A stretch of 64,000 bases of DNA from Massilia terrae. Its GTDB lineage: Bacteria; Pseudomonadota; Gammaproteobacteria; Burkholderiales; Burkholderiaceae_D. The notes beneath the pieces were generated by a model, which saw only the letters and a list, made by a program, of their open reading frames with translations, had not been told where the DNA came from and searched no databases. Position numbers and translations under genes: made by a program. The stretch is from assembly GCF_024753145.1 (NCBI RefSeq), contig NZ_JANUGU010000006.1:62001-126000 (forward strand), in the 5' to 3' direction. Position 1 is the stretch's first letter; each line of letters opens with the position of its first letter. Shown in pieces: positions 7,528 to 16,301 of the stretch.

Positions 7528-8284
7528 TGAAACACTGCTTTCTCCAGGCGAACGATTACTATGGTGCTATGGCATCGACACTCCCGACGAGATCGACTTG
7601 GATGCAATCGCCGCCGATCGAGGAATCATTATCAAGAAGCGCAGGCTGCAAGGAGCGGACGCGCGTTTAGTCGCAACCCCGACAGCGGGCATTATCACTG
7701 TATCTTCCGCGAGCAGCGAGCAGCGCCAGCGATTTTCAATTGGCCATGAACTCGGTCACTGGGAGCGCGACAAGCACAGCGGTCGGATGAACTTGTGCTC
7801 GAAGGCGGATCTCGCTCCGAACAACCAGGAAGCGAAGACTAGCGAGGCCCAGGCCAACCTGTTTGCTGCCGACCTGATCTTGCCCCCCTACCTTGTGGGG
7901 CCGCGGGTCGCCGACAAAGACAGTTCAATGAACACGGTGCTGGAGGTCGCACAAGAGTTCCGCGCGAGCCGAGAAGCGACCAGTATCCGGCTGATGCGAC
8001 TTGCACAGAAACCCGTTGCTGTGATGGTCTATTCCCGCACCCGTCGACGTTGGTACCTGTATAACTCCCAATGGCCCCACTATATTTATCCCGCGTCTCA
8101 GGTACACCACGATAGTCCATCGATGGACCTGCTGTATCAGGGCTCACCAGGCGAGAAGACCCGGGACCAAAAGGAGCCGGCAACGCGTTGGCTGACAGGA
8201 GAGAAGACTTGGAATTTGCCCGACGTAAGGGTCCAGTCCGTGAAGTTGTCTGCCGACGAGATCCTGACAATAGTGCGGCTTTAG
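7511..8284 (+). CDS. ImmA/IrrE-type zinc metalloendopeptidase
   Basis: A 257-residue protein. The gluzincin motif HELGH (79-83) and the downstream SEAQANLFAADLILP (111-125), which supplies the third zinc ligand, define the ImmA/IrrE family (DUF955). N-terminal residues 1-60 are the usual adaptor part (DLDAIAADRGIII). The tail beyond about 160 is a variable sensor-like region with WYLYNSQWPHYIYP. ImmA/IrrE enzymes cleave HTH repressors in ICEs and phages or DdrO in Deinococcus, turning genes on after stress. The ATG at 7511 was chosen over one at 7478 because the family pattern begins there; either overlaps the upstream gene. Its target is probably one of the two proteins encoded upstream. Confidence 0.8.
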   Translation: MTLKIDETLLSPGERLLWCYGIDTPDEIDLDAIAADRGIIIKKRRLQGADARLVATPTAGIITVSSASSEQRQRFSIGHELGHWERDKHSGRMNLCSKADLAPNNQEAKTSEAQANLFAADLILPPYLVGPRVADKDSSMNTVLEVAQEFRASREATSIRLMRLAQKPVAVMVYSRTRRRWYLYNSQWPHYIYPASQVHHDSPSMDLLYQGSPGEKTRDQKEPATRWLTGEKTWNLPDVRVQSVKLSADEILTIVRL

Positions 8285-8313
8285 CGGATCAAAATCCGTA
8301 GGGAAGTTAGACA

Positions 8314-8790
8314 TTGGAGCAACTTGAAAGAACAATGAGATACCACAAGCGGATAGAGGCGATTTATTCGGGTATCTTTTCTTCATCGGGCCATGATAAA
8401 GAAGCCTACGATGACGATGTCATCTCATTCTTCATACACTGCTATCACGTAAGAGATTGGATCGTTCATCTCAACAAGCGTGGTATCACGGCACGGAAGG
8501 TCGACTCCTACATAGCCAGTCACCGCGCGTTAAGAATTTGCGCCGACTTAGCGAACGGATCGAAACACTGTAAATTGACTCGTTCTATGCGTTCTGAAAG
8601 CCAGCCGCACATCGTAAGCAAAGAACGACGTAGTTCCACTTGGCTTACCGGCAACGGCGGTGGAGAAGTGATGAAGTGCAGGTACACAATCCTGAGCGAC
8701 GCCGACTCGTTCGATGCCTTAGAACTTGCGACAGAGTGTGTTCTGCTATGGGACTCATACGTGCGGGAATTAGAAGCGCATAACAATTAG
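8314..8790 (+). CDS. Hypothetical HEPN-like protein
   Basis: A 158-residue protein that starts at TTG 8314 behind AGGGAAG (an ATG at 8335 is the alternative, giving 151 residues). The pattern FFIHCYHVRDWIVHLNK (about 37-53) followed by LRICADLANGSKHCKL (about 71-86) is typical of a widespread family of small helical proteins with an N-x-S-K-H motif that resembles HEPN folds. The second half is beta-like and ends with an acidic helix (FDALELATECVLLWDSYVREL). It stands 29 bases after the protease gene on the same strand and could be co-transcribed. Such genes are common in islands. No function can be assigned, and an RNase role is not supported because no R-x4-6-H motif is clear. Confidence 0.55.
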   Translation: MEQLERTMRYHKRIEAIYSGIFSSSGHDKEAYDDDVISFFIHCYHVRDWIVHLNKRGITARKVDSYIASHRALRICADLANGSKHCKLTRSMRSESQPHIVSKERRSSTWLTGNGGGEVMKCRYTILSDADSFDALELATECVLLWDSYVRELEAHNN

Positions 8791-9075
8791 ACGTTGTACG
8801 CTTCGGACCGACGCGCTCGGGTCTGTTCCCGGATCGTTGAACGCTCCTCTTTCATCTACCTCCTATGGCCGCGTCGAGGCGACAGCAGTCGTGCTCGGAT
8901 CGCCAGCCACGGCTTGTTGAGGTTACTCCGCTGTCGCAGATATTGTTAGGTGTTAAAGGGCGGTTGCAGCTCATTGCGGTAAGGCTGGTTCACAGCCGCA
9001 TCCAAAGGCGCACCTGTGAGCGCGGGATGATGTCCTCGAAGCGCGAGGGCATCTCACGTGTTGCCATGCCTCATT
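8791..9075. other. Gene-free stretch inside the island edge
   Basis: Together with the repeats that follow, this makes a 437-base stretch without a credible gene. A 106-codon plus frame at 8865-9185 is compositionally poor, starts without a ribosome site and runs through the terminal repeats, so I do not call it. The stretch precedes the end of the putative transposon. Confidence 0.5.
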
Positions 9076-9227
9076 GTTGTGGCAAACTTTATTGTTGCAT
9101 AGCGTGGATTAACATCGAAAAATCGCGGGCATGCGGCAAACTTTGTTTTTGGATGAGGTCGAGAGGCAATCGCGCAAGCGACTGATTTGTAAGACGTGGT
9201 TGTGGCAAACTTAATTATTTGTCGACA
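9076..9227. mobile_element. Putative Tn7/Tni-type transposon end with three transposase-binding repeats
   Basis: Three direct repeats share TTGTGGCAAACTTTATT: 9078-9095, 9132-9150 (TGCGGCAAACTTTGTTTTT) and 9200-9218. The GGCAAACTT cores start at 9081, 9135 and 9203. The last repeat is followed by TGTCGACA at 9220-9227, and position 9228 is the first base of a stop codon of the chromosomal LysR gene. Tn7/Tn5053-like elements have ends that begin 5'-TGT and carry several spaced transposase-binding repeats, as here when read from 9227 leftwards. The change in GC and codon use occurs at this point. The other end and the transposase genes must lie left of the window. Confidence 0.6.
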
Positions 9228-10142
9228 TCAGGCGGCCACGGCGGCGAGCCGTGGCGGGATCGCTTCCACCAGCCAGTCGATGAATACCCGCAGCCGTTGC
9301 GTCACGTGCCGGTTGTGCGGGTACACGACGTGGAAGGGATAGGCGGGCGGCAGCCAGTCTTGCAGGATCTCTGACAACATCCCTTCCTTCAGGGCCGGCG
9401 CAGCCGCGTAGGCGAACGTCTGGATGATGCCGAGGCCGGCAAGCCCCGCTGCCAGGTGCGCATTGCTCTCGTTGACGCCGAGGCTGTGCTCGACCTTGAT
9501 CTCGCGCCTTTCTCCGTCCCGCGCGAACACGAAGGGTACCGCCCGGCTATTCTGCGCGGATACATAACTCACCAGCCGGTGACCGTTCTTCAATTCTTCC
9601 GGATACCGCGGAACACCGAACCGCTTCAAGTACGCTGGCGTGGCGCAAGTGACCATCGGCGCCAATCCGATCTGGCGCCCAACCAGCGATGAACTGTCCA
9701 GCGCGCCGCCGCGGATCACGCAATCGACGTTATCGCTGATCAGGTTCACCTGGCGGTCCGATACGCCAAGGTCGAGCCTGATATCGGGAAAGCGCGCGAC
9801 GAAGCCGGGCAATGCCGGTATCAGCACATCGCGCGCCGTGGAGCCGCCAATGTCGATGCGCAGCTGTCCACGCGGCGTGCCGCGCGCGGCGTTGAAGGAG
9901 GTGTCGATGTCCTCCAGGTCGCGCACGATCCGCGCCGACTTCTCGTAGTATTCGCGGCCCTCCGGCGTCACCGTCAGGCGCCGCGTCGTCCGCTGCAGCA
10001 AACGCACGCCGAGATGCGCTTCCAGCTCCTGGACGAGCTTGCTTACGGTGGCGTTCGGCATGGCGAGCGAATCCGCGGCGCGGGTAAATGAACCGGCTTC
10101 CACCACGCGCGCAAACACCCGTATCGCCACCAGCTGATCCAT
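9228..10142 (-). CDS. LysR family transcriptional regulator
   Basis: A 304-residue LysR protein. The N-terminal winged HTH covers about 1-60 (VFARVVEAGSFTRAADSLAMPNATVSKLV) and the substrate-binding domain about 88-295, ending with VVYPHNRHVTQRLRVFIDWL. This is the CrgA/DmlR-like subgroup. The gene is divergent from a short-chain dehydrogenase gene at 10277 and probably controls it. Base composition is already that of the chromosomal background. Oddly, the stop codon (9230-9228) directly abuts the putative transposon end at 9227, so an insertion landed exactly at the 3' end of the gene without truncating the reading frame. Confidence 0.9.
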   Translation of the reverse strand: MDQLVAIRVFARVVEAGSFTRAADSLAMPNATVSKLVQELEAHLGVRLLQRTTRRLTVTPEGREYYEKSARIVRDLEDIDTSFNAARGTPRGQLRIDIGGSTARDVLIPALPGFVARFPDIRLDLGVSDRQVNLISDNVDCVIRGGALDSSSLVGRQIGLAPMVTCATPAYLKRFGVPRYPEELKNGHRLVSYVSAQNSRAVPFVFARDGERREIKVEHSLGVNESNAHLAAGLAGLGIIQTFAYAAAPALKEGMLSEILQDWLPPAYPFHVVYPHNRHVTQRLRVFIDWLVEAIPPRLAAVAA

Positions 10143-10175
10143 TTCACCGCTCCAAAGTCCGTTCGATTATCCACT

Positions 10176-10197
10176 AATGTGAATAATCATTTTCATT
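10176..10197. promoter_or_regulatory. LysR-type operator in divergent promoter
   Basis: The dyad AATG..GAATAATCATTT.CATT lies midway between the LysR start (10142) and the SDR start (10277), in an AT-rich patch within GC-rich flanks. It has the TGAA-N8-TTCA arms expected for a LysR binding site and is the likely regulatory target of the adjacent regulator. Confidence 0.5.
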
Positions 10198-10276
10198 CTA
10201 CCTAGTTTTTCTAAGAATGCGGCGGCGCTAAAGTGCATCCATCGCCTCACTCACCACACCTTCAAAGGAGCACATC

Positions 10277-11026
10277 ATGAGCAAGCAACTGGATGGAAAA
10301 ATCGCACTCGTCACCGGCGGCACCAGCGGCATCGGCCTGGCCACGGCGCAAGAACTGGCCGAGCAGGGCGCGCGCGTCTTCATCACCGGCCGCCGCCAGG
10401 CCGAGCTGGACGCGGCGGTCGATACCATCGGCCCGGCCGCCACCGGCCTGCGCGCCGACGCCTCGGTGCTGGCAGACCTCGACAAGGTGTACGCGGAAAT
10501 TGCCCGGCGCGCCGGCCGGCTCGACATCCTGTTCGCCAATGCCGGCGGCGGCGACATGATGCCGCTCGGCGCCATCACCGAGGAGCATTTCGACCGCGTC
10601 TTCGGCACCAATGTCCGCGGCACGCTGTTCACCGTACAGAAGGCCTTGCCGCTGCTGGCCGACGGCGCCTCGGTGATCCTGACCGCATCGACCACCTCCG
10701 TGCAGGGCACCGCCAACTTCAGCGTCTACAGCGCCAGCAAGGCCGCGGTGCGCAATTTCGCCCGCTCATGGGCGCTCGACCTGAAGGATCGCGGCATTCG
10801 TGTCAACGTCGTCAGCCCTGGCCCGATCCGTACGCCCGGTCTCGGCGGCCTGGTGCCGGACGAGGGACGCCAGGGCCTGTTCGATTACCTGGCGTCGCAG
10901 GTCCCCCTTGGCCGTCTCGGCGAGCCGCGTGAGATCGGCAAGTCGGTCGCCTTCCTGGCATCCGATGCGGCCAGCTTTATCAACGGCATCGAACTGTTCG
11001 TGGACGGCGGGATGGCCCAGGTCTGA
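10277..11026 (+). CDS. Short-chain dehydrogenase/reductase
   Basis: A 249-residue classical SDR. The cofactor loop is TGGTSGIG (14-21), NAG lies at about 89-91 (FANAGGG), and the catalytic Ser-Tyr-Lys is seen in ILTASTTS, then YSASK (about 153-157). The C-terminus has the usual PGPIRTPG and [16 protein letters not shown]. These enzymes interconvert alcohols and ketones with NAD(P)H; the Arg in TGRRQ after strand 2 suggests NADPH. The ATG follows AAAGGAG. It is divergent from the LysR gene at 9228-10142, the common arrangement for an SDR induced in response to an aldehyde, quinone or oxidative signal. Substrate unknown. Confidence 0.92.
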   Translation: MSKQLDGKIALVTGGTSGIGLATAQELAEQGARVFITGRRQAELDAAVDTIGPAATGLRADASVLADLDKVYAEIARRAGRLDILFANAGGGDMMPLGAITEEHFDRVFGTNVRGTLFTVQKALPLLADGASVILTASTTSVQGTANFSVYSASKAAVRNFARSWALDLKDRGIRVNVVSPGPIRTPGLGGLVPDEGRQGLFDYLASQVPLGRLGEPREIGKSVAFLASDAASFINGIELFVDGGMAQV

Positions 11027-11159
11027 GAGGGCTGTTTACTAAAGCCAAAATAAACTGGAGCGGAAATTTGGGAACTTGTTGAGCCATCCCCCTCTCCTTG
11101 GATAAATTGCTTGAAGCACCCGCGAGCTCGCGGAAAGCAAATATATCTGTGGAGGGGCC

Positions 11160-13535
11160 TTGGACGATTCACTCCCATATTTTCGCCGCCGCGCTTCATG
11201 GCGTATTGTCCGAGCCGCCGCACTGGCGGCATTCCTGCCCTTTGGCATCGGGGTCGCGCTCGCCCAACGCGCACCGGCAACCCCCGCCATCGACGCCGCC
11301 AACCCCTTGGTCGGCACCGCACCCTTAGACCAGCAGAAATTGATCGGCAACGCGCCGCCACCGGGCGAGCCGCTGTATTCCGGCCTGACGTCGCCGGGCG
11401 CGAGCCTCCCGCAAAGCCTGACCGAGGCCGCGCCGGTCAATGTCAACGTCGATCTCACCTATCCCACCGGCGTTCCCGCTTCCTACGCCTACGCCAGCCC
11501 GACGATGATCGGCTTCACCGGCGGCGGCTCGACCTATGGCGGCCGCGCCGCACCGATGATCATGCCCGTCGTGGGCGGCTGGACCGTGCCACCGCATTAT
11601 TCGCAGTCCTATTACGACAAGGCGACCGAGAAAGCGTCGCCCGGCTATTACGCCGTCGACCTCGCCACCTTCAACACCAAGGTGGAACTGACGGCGACGC
11701 AGTCGGCCAGCCTGATGCGCTTCACCTTTCCGGCGAGCCAGCGCTCCAACGTCATCATCAACCTGCGCCGGCCGGGCGGCAATGTGGAGGTGGTCGGCGA
11801 CCGCAAGATTCGCGGCGTCGCCACGCGCAAAGGCTCGGAGCGCGATTCGGACGGCCCGTGGTTCGTCGCGGAGTTCTCGCGCCCGTTCACCAGCTTCGGC
11901 ACCTTCCATGCGAACGTCGACAAGCCCTGGTTCGGGCTCGGCGACAAGGACGTCGAGGCCGGCCGGCGCACGGTGGCCGGTAACTACGCGGGCGCCTACC
12001 TCACCTTCGCCACCCGGGCCGGCGAACAGGTGCTGGTAAAGGTCGCCCACGGCTACAGCGCCGAGCAAGCCGAGCAGCGCCTGCGCAGCGAGGTTCCCGA
12101 CTTTAATTTCGAGCGCGTGCACAAGCAGGCGCGCGACACCTGGGCGCAGCTGCTCGGCTGTGTCGAAGTCAGCGGCGGGACACCGAAGCAGCGCATGCTG
12201 TTTTATTCCACGCTGTACCACTCCTTCGCCAGCCCGCGCCTGATGGCACGCAAGGGCGAGCAGGTCACCGGCGCCGAAGGCCATGCCTCCGTCGCTGATT
12301 ACGACCACTACGCCCCGGTGCCTTTCTGGGATACCGGCCGCAACCAGATCGCGCTGCTGATGCTGCTCGAACCACAGGTCGTGCAGGACATCATGCGCTC
12401 CGAACTGGATATGGCCCGCGAGCGCGGCTACATGAACACCTCCTTCCATGGCGACCACGCGGTGCTCATGTACGACGGCGCGATGCAGCGCGGCATCCCG
12501 TTCGATTACGCAGCCGCCTATGCGTACCTGCGCAAGAACGCGACCGATCCCAAAGGGCCGCGCGGCCACCTGGCCGAGTACATACAGTACGGCTGGATCT
12601 CCGACATCGTCCCGCCGGGAAATCCAAGCCCGCCCTATGCGGACGGCAATGCCGGCGTCGCCAAGACGCTCGAATACGCCTGGGATGACTATGCGCTGTC
12701 CGATATGGCGCGCCGGCTCGGCAAGACGGACGACGCGCAGATGTTCCGGCGTCGCGCCGCCAACTACCGCAATGTATTCGATGCCTCGGTGGGCTTCATG
12801 CGCGGCCGCACTGCGGACGGCAAGTGGATTTCTCCCTTCGATCCCGGCGAGCCCTACTACAACTTCATGATGAAGGAGGCTTCGGGCTGGTCCACGCTGT
12901 GGCTGGTGCCGCACGACGTGCAAGGCCTGGTCGGCCTGCTCGGCGGACGCGCCGCCTTCAACGCCAAGCTCGACGCATTCTTCTCGACGCCCTACACGGC
13001 CAAGGGGATTTGCCGCGACTGCACCGGCATGCTCGGACAGTACGTGCAGGGCAACCAGCCGGACCAGCAGGCCGCTTACCTGTATGCGTGGAGCGGCCAG
13101 CCTTGGAAAACGCAGGCGCTGGTACGCCGCATCCTTGACGAGCTGTATGGCAGCGATGCCAGCGGCTACGCCTACCCCGGCATGGACGACCAGGGCTCGA
13201 CCTCGTCCTGGTACGTCCTCAGCGCGATGGGTTTCTATCCTGTCGATCCGTCCAGCCCGGACTACATCCTGGGCAGCCCGATCTTCGACCAGGTCCGCCT
13301 GCACCTGGGCAGCGGCAAGGTGTTCGACATCGTCGCCCGCAACAACTCGCCCCGGAATATCTACATCCAGTCAGCGACGCTCAACGGCAAGCCGTGGACC
13401 AGGCCGTGGATCAGCCACGCCGACGTCGCGAACGGCGGCAAACTGGAATTCACGATGGGCCCCGAGCCGAACAAGGCCTGGGGCGCTGACCCGCGGCAGG
13501 CCCCGCCTTCGATGTCGTTGGGCCGCCTGCAATAG
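11160..13535 (+). CDS. GH92 family alpha-mannosidase, secreted
   Basis: A 791-residue protein with a signal peptide (about 14-36, ending ALAQ). It starts at TTG 11160 behind GGAGGGG. GH92 features: an N-terminal beta-sandwich to about 300, then an (alpha/alpha)6 barrel with FWDTGRN, HGDHAVLMYDGA, LEYAWDDYAL, the acid-bearing MKEASGWSTLW (Glu about 573) and GMDDQGSTSSWYVLSAMGFYP (about 674-694) with the conserved Asp pair. GH92 enzymes are calcium-dependent exo-mannosidases, mostly alpha-1,2, acting on N-glycan or yeast mannan. Here the gene lies before a TonB receptor and a sulfatase, which suggests use of a mannose-containing, perhaps sulfated, glycan. Linkage specificity cannot be read from sequence. 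Confidence 0.9.
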   Translation: MDDSLPYFRRRASWRIVRAAALAAFLPFGIGVALAQRAPATPAIDAANPLVGTAPLDQQKLIGNAPPPGEPLYSGLTSPGASLPQSLTEAAPVNVNVDLTYPTGVPASYAYASPTMIGFTGGGSTYGGRAAPMIMPVVGGWTVPPHYSQSYYDKATEKASPGYYAVDLATFNTKVELTATQSASLMRFTFPASQRSNVIINLRRPGGNVEVVGDRKIRGVATRKGSERDSDGPWFVAEFSRPFTSFGTFHANVDKPWFGLGDKDVEAGRRTVAGNYAGAYLTFATRAGEQVLVKVAHGYSAEQAEQRLRSEVPDFNFERVHKQARDTWAQLLGCVEVSGGTPKQRMLFYSTLYHSFASPRLMARKGEQVTGAEGHASVADYDHYAPVPFWDTGRNQIALLMLLEPQVVQDIMRSELDMARERGYMNTSFHGDHAVLMYDGAMQRGIPFDYAAAYAYLRKNATDPKGPRGHLAEYIQYGWISDIVPPGNPSPPYADGNAGVAKTLEYAWDDYALSDMARRLGKTDDAQMFRRRAANYRNVFDASVGFMRGRTADGKWISPFDPGEPYYNFMMKEASGWSTLWLVPHDVQGLVGLLGGRAAFNAKLDAFFSTPYTAKGICRDCTGMLGQYVQGNQPDQQAAYLYAWSGQPWKTQALVRRILDELYGSDASGYAYPGMDDQGSTSSWYVLSAMGFYPVDPSSPDYILGSPIFDQVRLHLGSGKVFDIVARNNSPRNIYIQSATLNGKPWTRPWISHADVANGGKLEFTMGPEPNKAWGADPRQAPPSMSLGRLQ

Positions 13536-13578
13536 CGTTGTACATTCACAACCCTACTTTACATGCACAAGATGAAGT

Positions 13579-13590
13579 GATAACGTTACC
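13579..13590. promoter_or_regulatory. LacI-type operator, upstream copy
   Basis: GATAACGTTACC, one mismatch from the perfect palindrome GGTAACGTTACC. The central AACGTT step is typical of LacI/GalR operators. It lies 133 bases upstream of the TonB receptor start, 59 bases before the second copy. Confidence 0.7.
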
Positions 13591-13648
13591 TTAACCAAGG
13601 CTGGAATGTGTTGTCGTCGATCTCCGGCGTTTTTTTTGGCTGAAACGT

Positions 13649-13660
13649 GGTAACGTTACC
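13649..13660. promoter_or_regulatory. LacI-type operator, perfect copy
   Basis: A perfect GGTAACGTTACC palindrome 51 bases before the TonB receptor start codon, placed to block transcription. Its spacing of 70 bp from the first copy (about seven helical turns) would allow looping. No LacI-family gene is in the window. Confidence 0.75.
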
Positions 13661-13711
13661 TTTAGATTAATAGAGCGTGTACAGCACGCCTCAGAGGAGT
13701 AGGAGCACAAC

Positions 13712-16141
13712 ATGTTTTACAGACCCCAACAGATCTATCCACCGTGTGCCTTGCGCCCAATTGCCGCGGCCCTGGCCTTGGTCGGGGCAAGCTTGCCGGC
13801 TTTCACCCACGCGGCCGACGATGGCGCGAAAAAAGACAACGCGCAGCTCGAAACGGTGGTGGTGACCGCGAACAAACGCGCCCAGAACCTGCAGGATGTC
13901 CCGGCGGCGATTACGGTGCTGAACGAATCGACCCTGCAAAAAGCCAACGTGCGCGGCATGGACGACCTGCCGGCGCTGGCGCCGGCGCTGACCATCACCT
14001 ACGGCAACCAGCCCGGCAACAACACCCTGAACATGCGCGGCATTGGCACCTACTCGCTGGGTGTCGGCGTGGAGACCGACGTGTCGGTGATCGTCGATGA
14101 CGTGCCGGTCGCCATCCAGGCCGATGCCTTCAAGGACCTGGCCGACGTGGCCAGGGTCGAGGTGCTGAAAGGCCCGCAAAGCACGCTGTTCGGCAAGAGC
14201 TCGATCGCCGGTGCGCTGAATATCACCACCAAGACCTCCGGCGGCCCGCTAAAGACCTTGGTCAGCGCGCAGTCGACCAACGATCGCGAATGGCGCGTCG
14301 GCGCTTCGCTGTCCGGCGCGGTGACGGACGAATTCCGCATGCGCCTGTCGGCCAGCAAGACCGACTACGCCGGCAACGTCAACAACCTGACCAGCGGCGG
14401 CAAGATCAACGGTTCGCGCGGCAAGAGCTTCAACGCCAAGTTCGACTGGTATCCGACCGATAACCTGACCCTGACCTTCTCGCCGCACTACAGCGAGACG
14501 GCGGCGCCGTGCTGCCAATCGGTGCTGACCTACCTGACGCCGGGCGCCCTGTACGTGGGCAACCCCAACTTGCCGGCCTCGTCGCTCCTGCAAGGCATCA
14601 ATATCGCGCCGGGCAACCGCTCGCTCCGCAACGATTACGCGGTGGGCGGTGTCTTCCATGATGGCGGCGCCGCGTTCAAGGCGCAGTACGAATTCGGGCC
14701 GGATTCGCTGCTGGCCGGCCATACCCTGGCCTCCATCACGTCGTACACCACCTATCACATGGACGACACCAATGATGGCGACGGCACCGACGGCAACGTG
14801 CTGCAGTACCTGAAAGGCGTCAACGGCTCGCTGGCCGGCCAGCCGGGCGGCCTGTACCAGCAAGGCTTCTTCAACACCCGCGCCGCCACCGAGGAACTGC
14901 GCCTGACCTCGCCCAACACCGGGCGCCTGAAGTACGTGGCCGGCCTGTGGTGGGGCGACAACTGGCTGGAGCGCCAGCTGCACCGCCTGCCCGAGACCAG
15001 CTATTCGGCCTTCTACAAGGCGCAGGCCTGGAATATCAGCAGCGCCGCATTCGGCCAGGCATCGTATGACATCGTCCCCAGCACCAGCCTGATCGCCGGC
15101 CTGCGCCTGAACCACGAAGGCACCGGCTACAACTTCAACAAATACGCCGCGCCCGGCGCCGGCCAGGTCCTGACCCAGTTCTTCAACGGCAGCAACAGCA
15201 ATGTCGACAAGACCGGCAAGCTGGGCGTGGAACACCGCATCAACCCGGACATCATGACCTACGCGATGTTCTCGACCGGGCACAAAGGCGTCGCCTACGA
15301 CCTGACCAGCAGCTTCAACGCCAACACGGCCAGGAACAGCCCGGTGCCGGCGGAGACTGCACACAACTTCGAGCTGGGTGCCAAGATGTCGCTGCTGAAC
15401 AACCGCGCCATGCTGAACGTGGCCCTGTTCAACACTGACTACAAGGGTTTCCAGCAATCGGCCGGCTTCATCGATCCGGTCACCGGCATCTATACCACCA
15501 TGCTGCACAGCATCGGCAAGCTGCGCACGCGCGGTGTGGAGCTGGACGGCGGCATCCGCGTGACGCGCGAACTGCAGTTCAACGGCAGCTTTGCCTACAC
15601 CCAGGCGACCATCAAGGAATTCGACAACGGTCCTTGCTACAACGTGATCAATGCCGCTGGCGCCTCGGTTCCGGGCGGCGACTGCGCGGCCAACCCGACC
15701 TACGGCACCACGCCCGTGCAGAACCTGGCCGGCAAGACCCTGCCGAACGCACCCAAGGTCAAGGCCAATGTCGGCATGCAGTACGACATCCCGCTGGCAG
15801 GCCGCAGTTTCGATGCCTTCGTCAACGGCGCCTACCGCTGGCAGAGCGCGACCCAGTTCAGCCTGAACCAGGACCCGGACACGATCCAGTCGGCCTACGG
15901 CATCCTGAACCTGAGCGCCGGCCTGCACGACAAGCGTGACCGTTATCGCCTCACCTTCTTCATCAACAACCTGTTGGACAAGTCGTACGCGGTCGGCATG
16001 GGGAATGGCATCACGGTCGCGAACGCCAACAGCACCACCGGCTGGGGCCTGCCGGGCGGCAAAGCGGTGCAGGCGAAGACCTGGATCCCGGCACGTGATG
16101 CATCCCGCTACCTGGGCCTGCGTCTGGACGCCAGCTTCTGA
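13712..16141 (+). CDS. TonB-dependent outer-membrane receptor (glycan-use locus)
   Basis: An 809-residue protein. A signal peptide ends near HAADDG (about 37). A TonB-box/plug start is at LETVVVTANKRAQNLQDVP. The plug contains VEVLKGPQSTLFGKSSIAGALN, and a 22-strand barrel ends in an aromatic residue (LRLDASF). This is the iron-complex/oligosaccharide receptor type without an N-terminal signalling domain. It lies behind two LacI-type operators and between a GH92 mannosidase and a sulfatase whose promoter carries a third operator, so it probably imports an oligosaccharide made by these enzymes. The ATG follows GAGGAGTAGGAG. A strong terminator follows at 16173. Substrate is inferred from context. 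Confidence 0.92.
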   Translation: MFYRPQQIYPPCALRPIAAALALVGASLPAFTHAADDGAKKDNAQLETVVVTANKRAQNLQDVPAAITVLNESTLQKANVRGMDDLPALAPALTITYGNQPGNNTLNMRGIGTYSLGVGVETDVSVIVDDVPVAIQADAFKDLADVARVEVLKGPQSTLFGKSSIAGALNITTKTSGGPLKTLVSAQSTNDREWRVGASLSGAVTDEFRMRLSASKTDYAGNVNNLTSGGKINGSRGKSFNAKFDWYPTDNLTLTFSPHYSETAAPCCQSVLTYLTPGALYVGNPNLPASSLLQGINIAPGNRSLRNDYAVGGVFHDGGAAFKAQYEFGPDSLLAGHTLASITSYTTYHMDDTNDGDGTDGNVLQYLKGVNGSLAGQPGGLYQQGFFNTRAATEELRLTSPNTGRLKYVAGLWWGDNWLERQLHRLPETSYSAFYKAQAWNISSAAFGQASYDIVPSTSLIAGLRLNHEGTGYNFNKYAAPGAGQVLTQFFNGSNSNVDKTGKLGVEHRINPDIMTYAMFSTGHKGVAYDLTSSFNANTARNSPVPAETAHNFELGAKMSLLNNRAMLNVALFNTDYKGFQQSAGFIDPVTGIYTTMLHSIGKLRTRGVELDGGIRVTRELQFNGSFAYTQATIKEFDNGPCYNVINAAGASVPGGDCAANPTYGTTPVQNLAGKTLPNAPKVKANVGMQYDIPLAGRSFDAFVNGAYRWQSATQFSLNQDPDTIQSAYGILNLSAGLHDKRDRYRLTFFINNLLDKSYAVGMGNGITVANANSTTGWGLPGGKAVQAKTWIPARDASRYLGLRLDASF

Positions 16142-16172
16142 TCGCAAGCAGCAATTTCTGTTCGCAGTGTTG

Positions 16173-16199
16173 GCCCGGCTTTATCGCCGGGCCTTTTTT
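16173..16199 (+). terminator. Rho-independent terminator after TonB receptor
   Basis: Stem GCCCGGC / GCCGGGC with loop TTTATC, followed by seven T. It begins 31 bases after the TonB receptor stop. Confidence 0.9.
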
Positions 16200-16233
16200 A
16201 TGCTGTCTGCGTTAGCTGTGGAGTAAGTGCAAA

Positions 16234-16261
16234 CGTCGTTCCCGCCTGCGCGGGAACGACG
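16234..16261. repeat. REP-like palindrome, single copy
   Basis: CGTCGTTCCCGC - CTGC - GCGGGAACGACG, a perfect 12-bp stem. The same element recurs in inverted pairs near 37791 and, in diverged form, near 38824 and 51203. It lies between the converging receptor and sulfatase genes. Confidence 0.8.
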
Positions 16262-16301
16262 GTATCGCTTTCGTGACAGGCTGCGGTTGCCAGTGGATGG
16301 A

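Noticed and set aside
8865..9185. A 106-codon plus-strand frame near the island end
   Set aside because: Crosses the putative transposon repeats, lacks a ribosome site and has random-looking composition.
11325..13304. A 659-codon minus-strand frame
   Set aside because: Shadow of the GH92 mannosidase gene, which has conserved catalytic motifs on the plus strand.
14249..16147. A 632-codon minus-strand frame
   Set aside because: Shadow of the TonB receptor at 13712-16141; no homology features.
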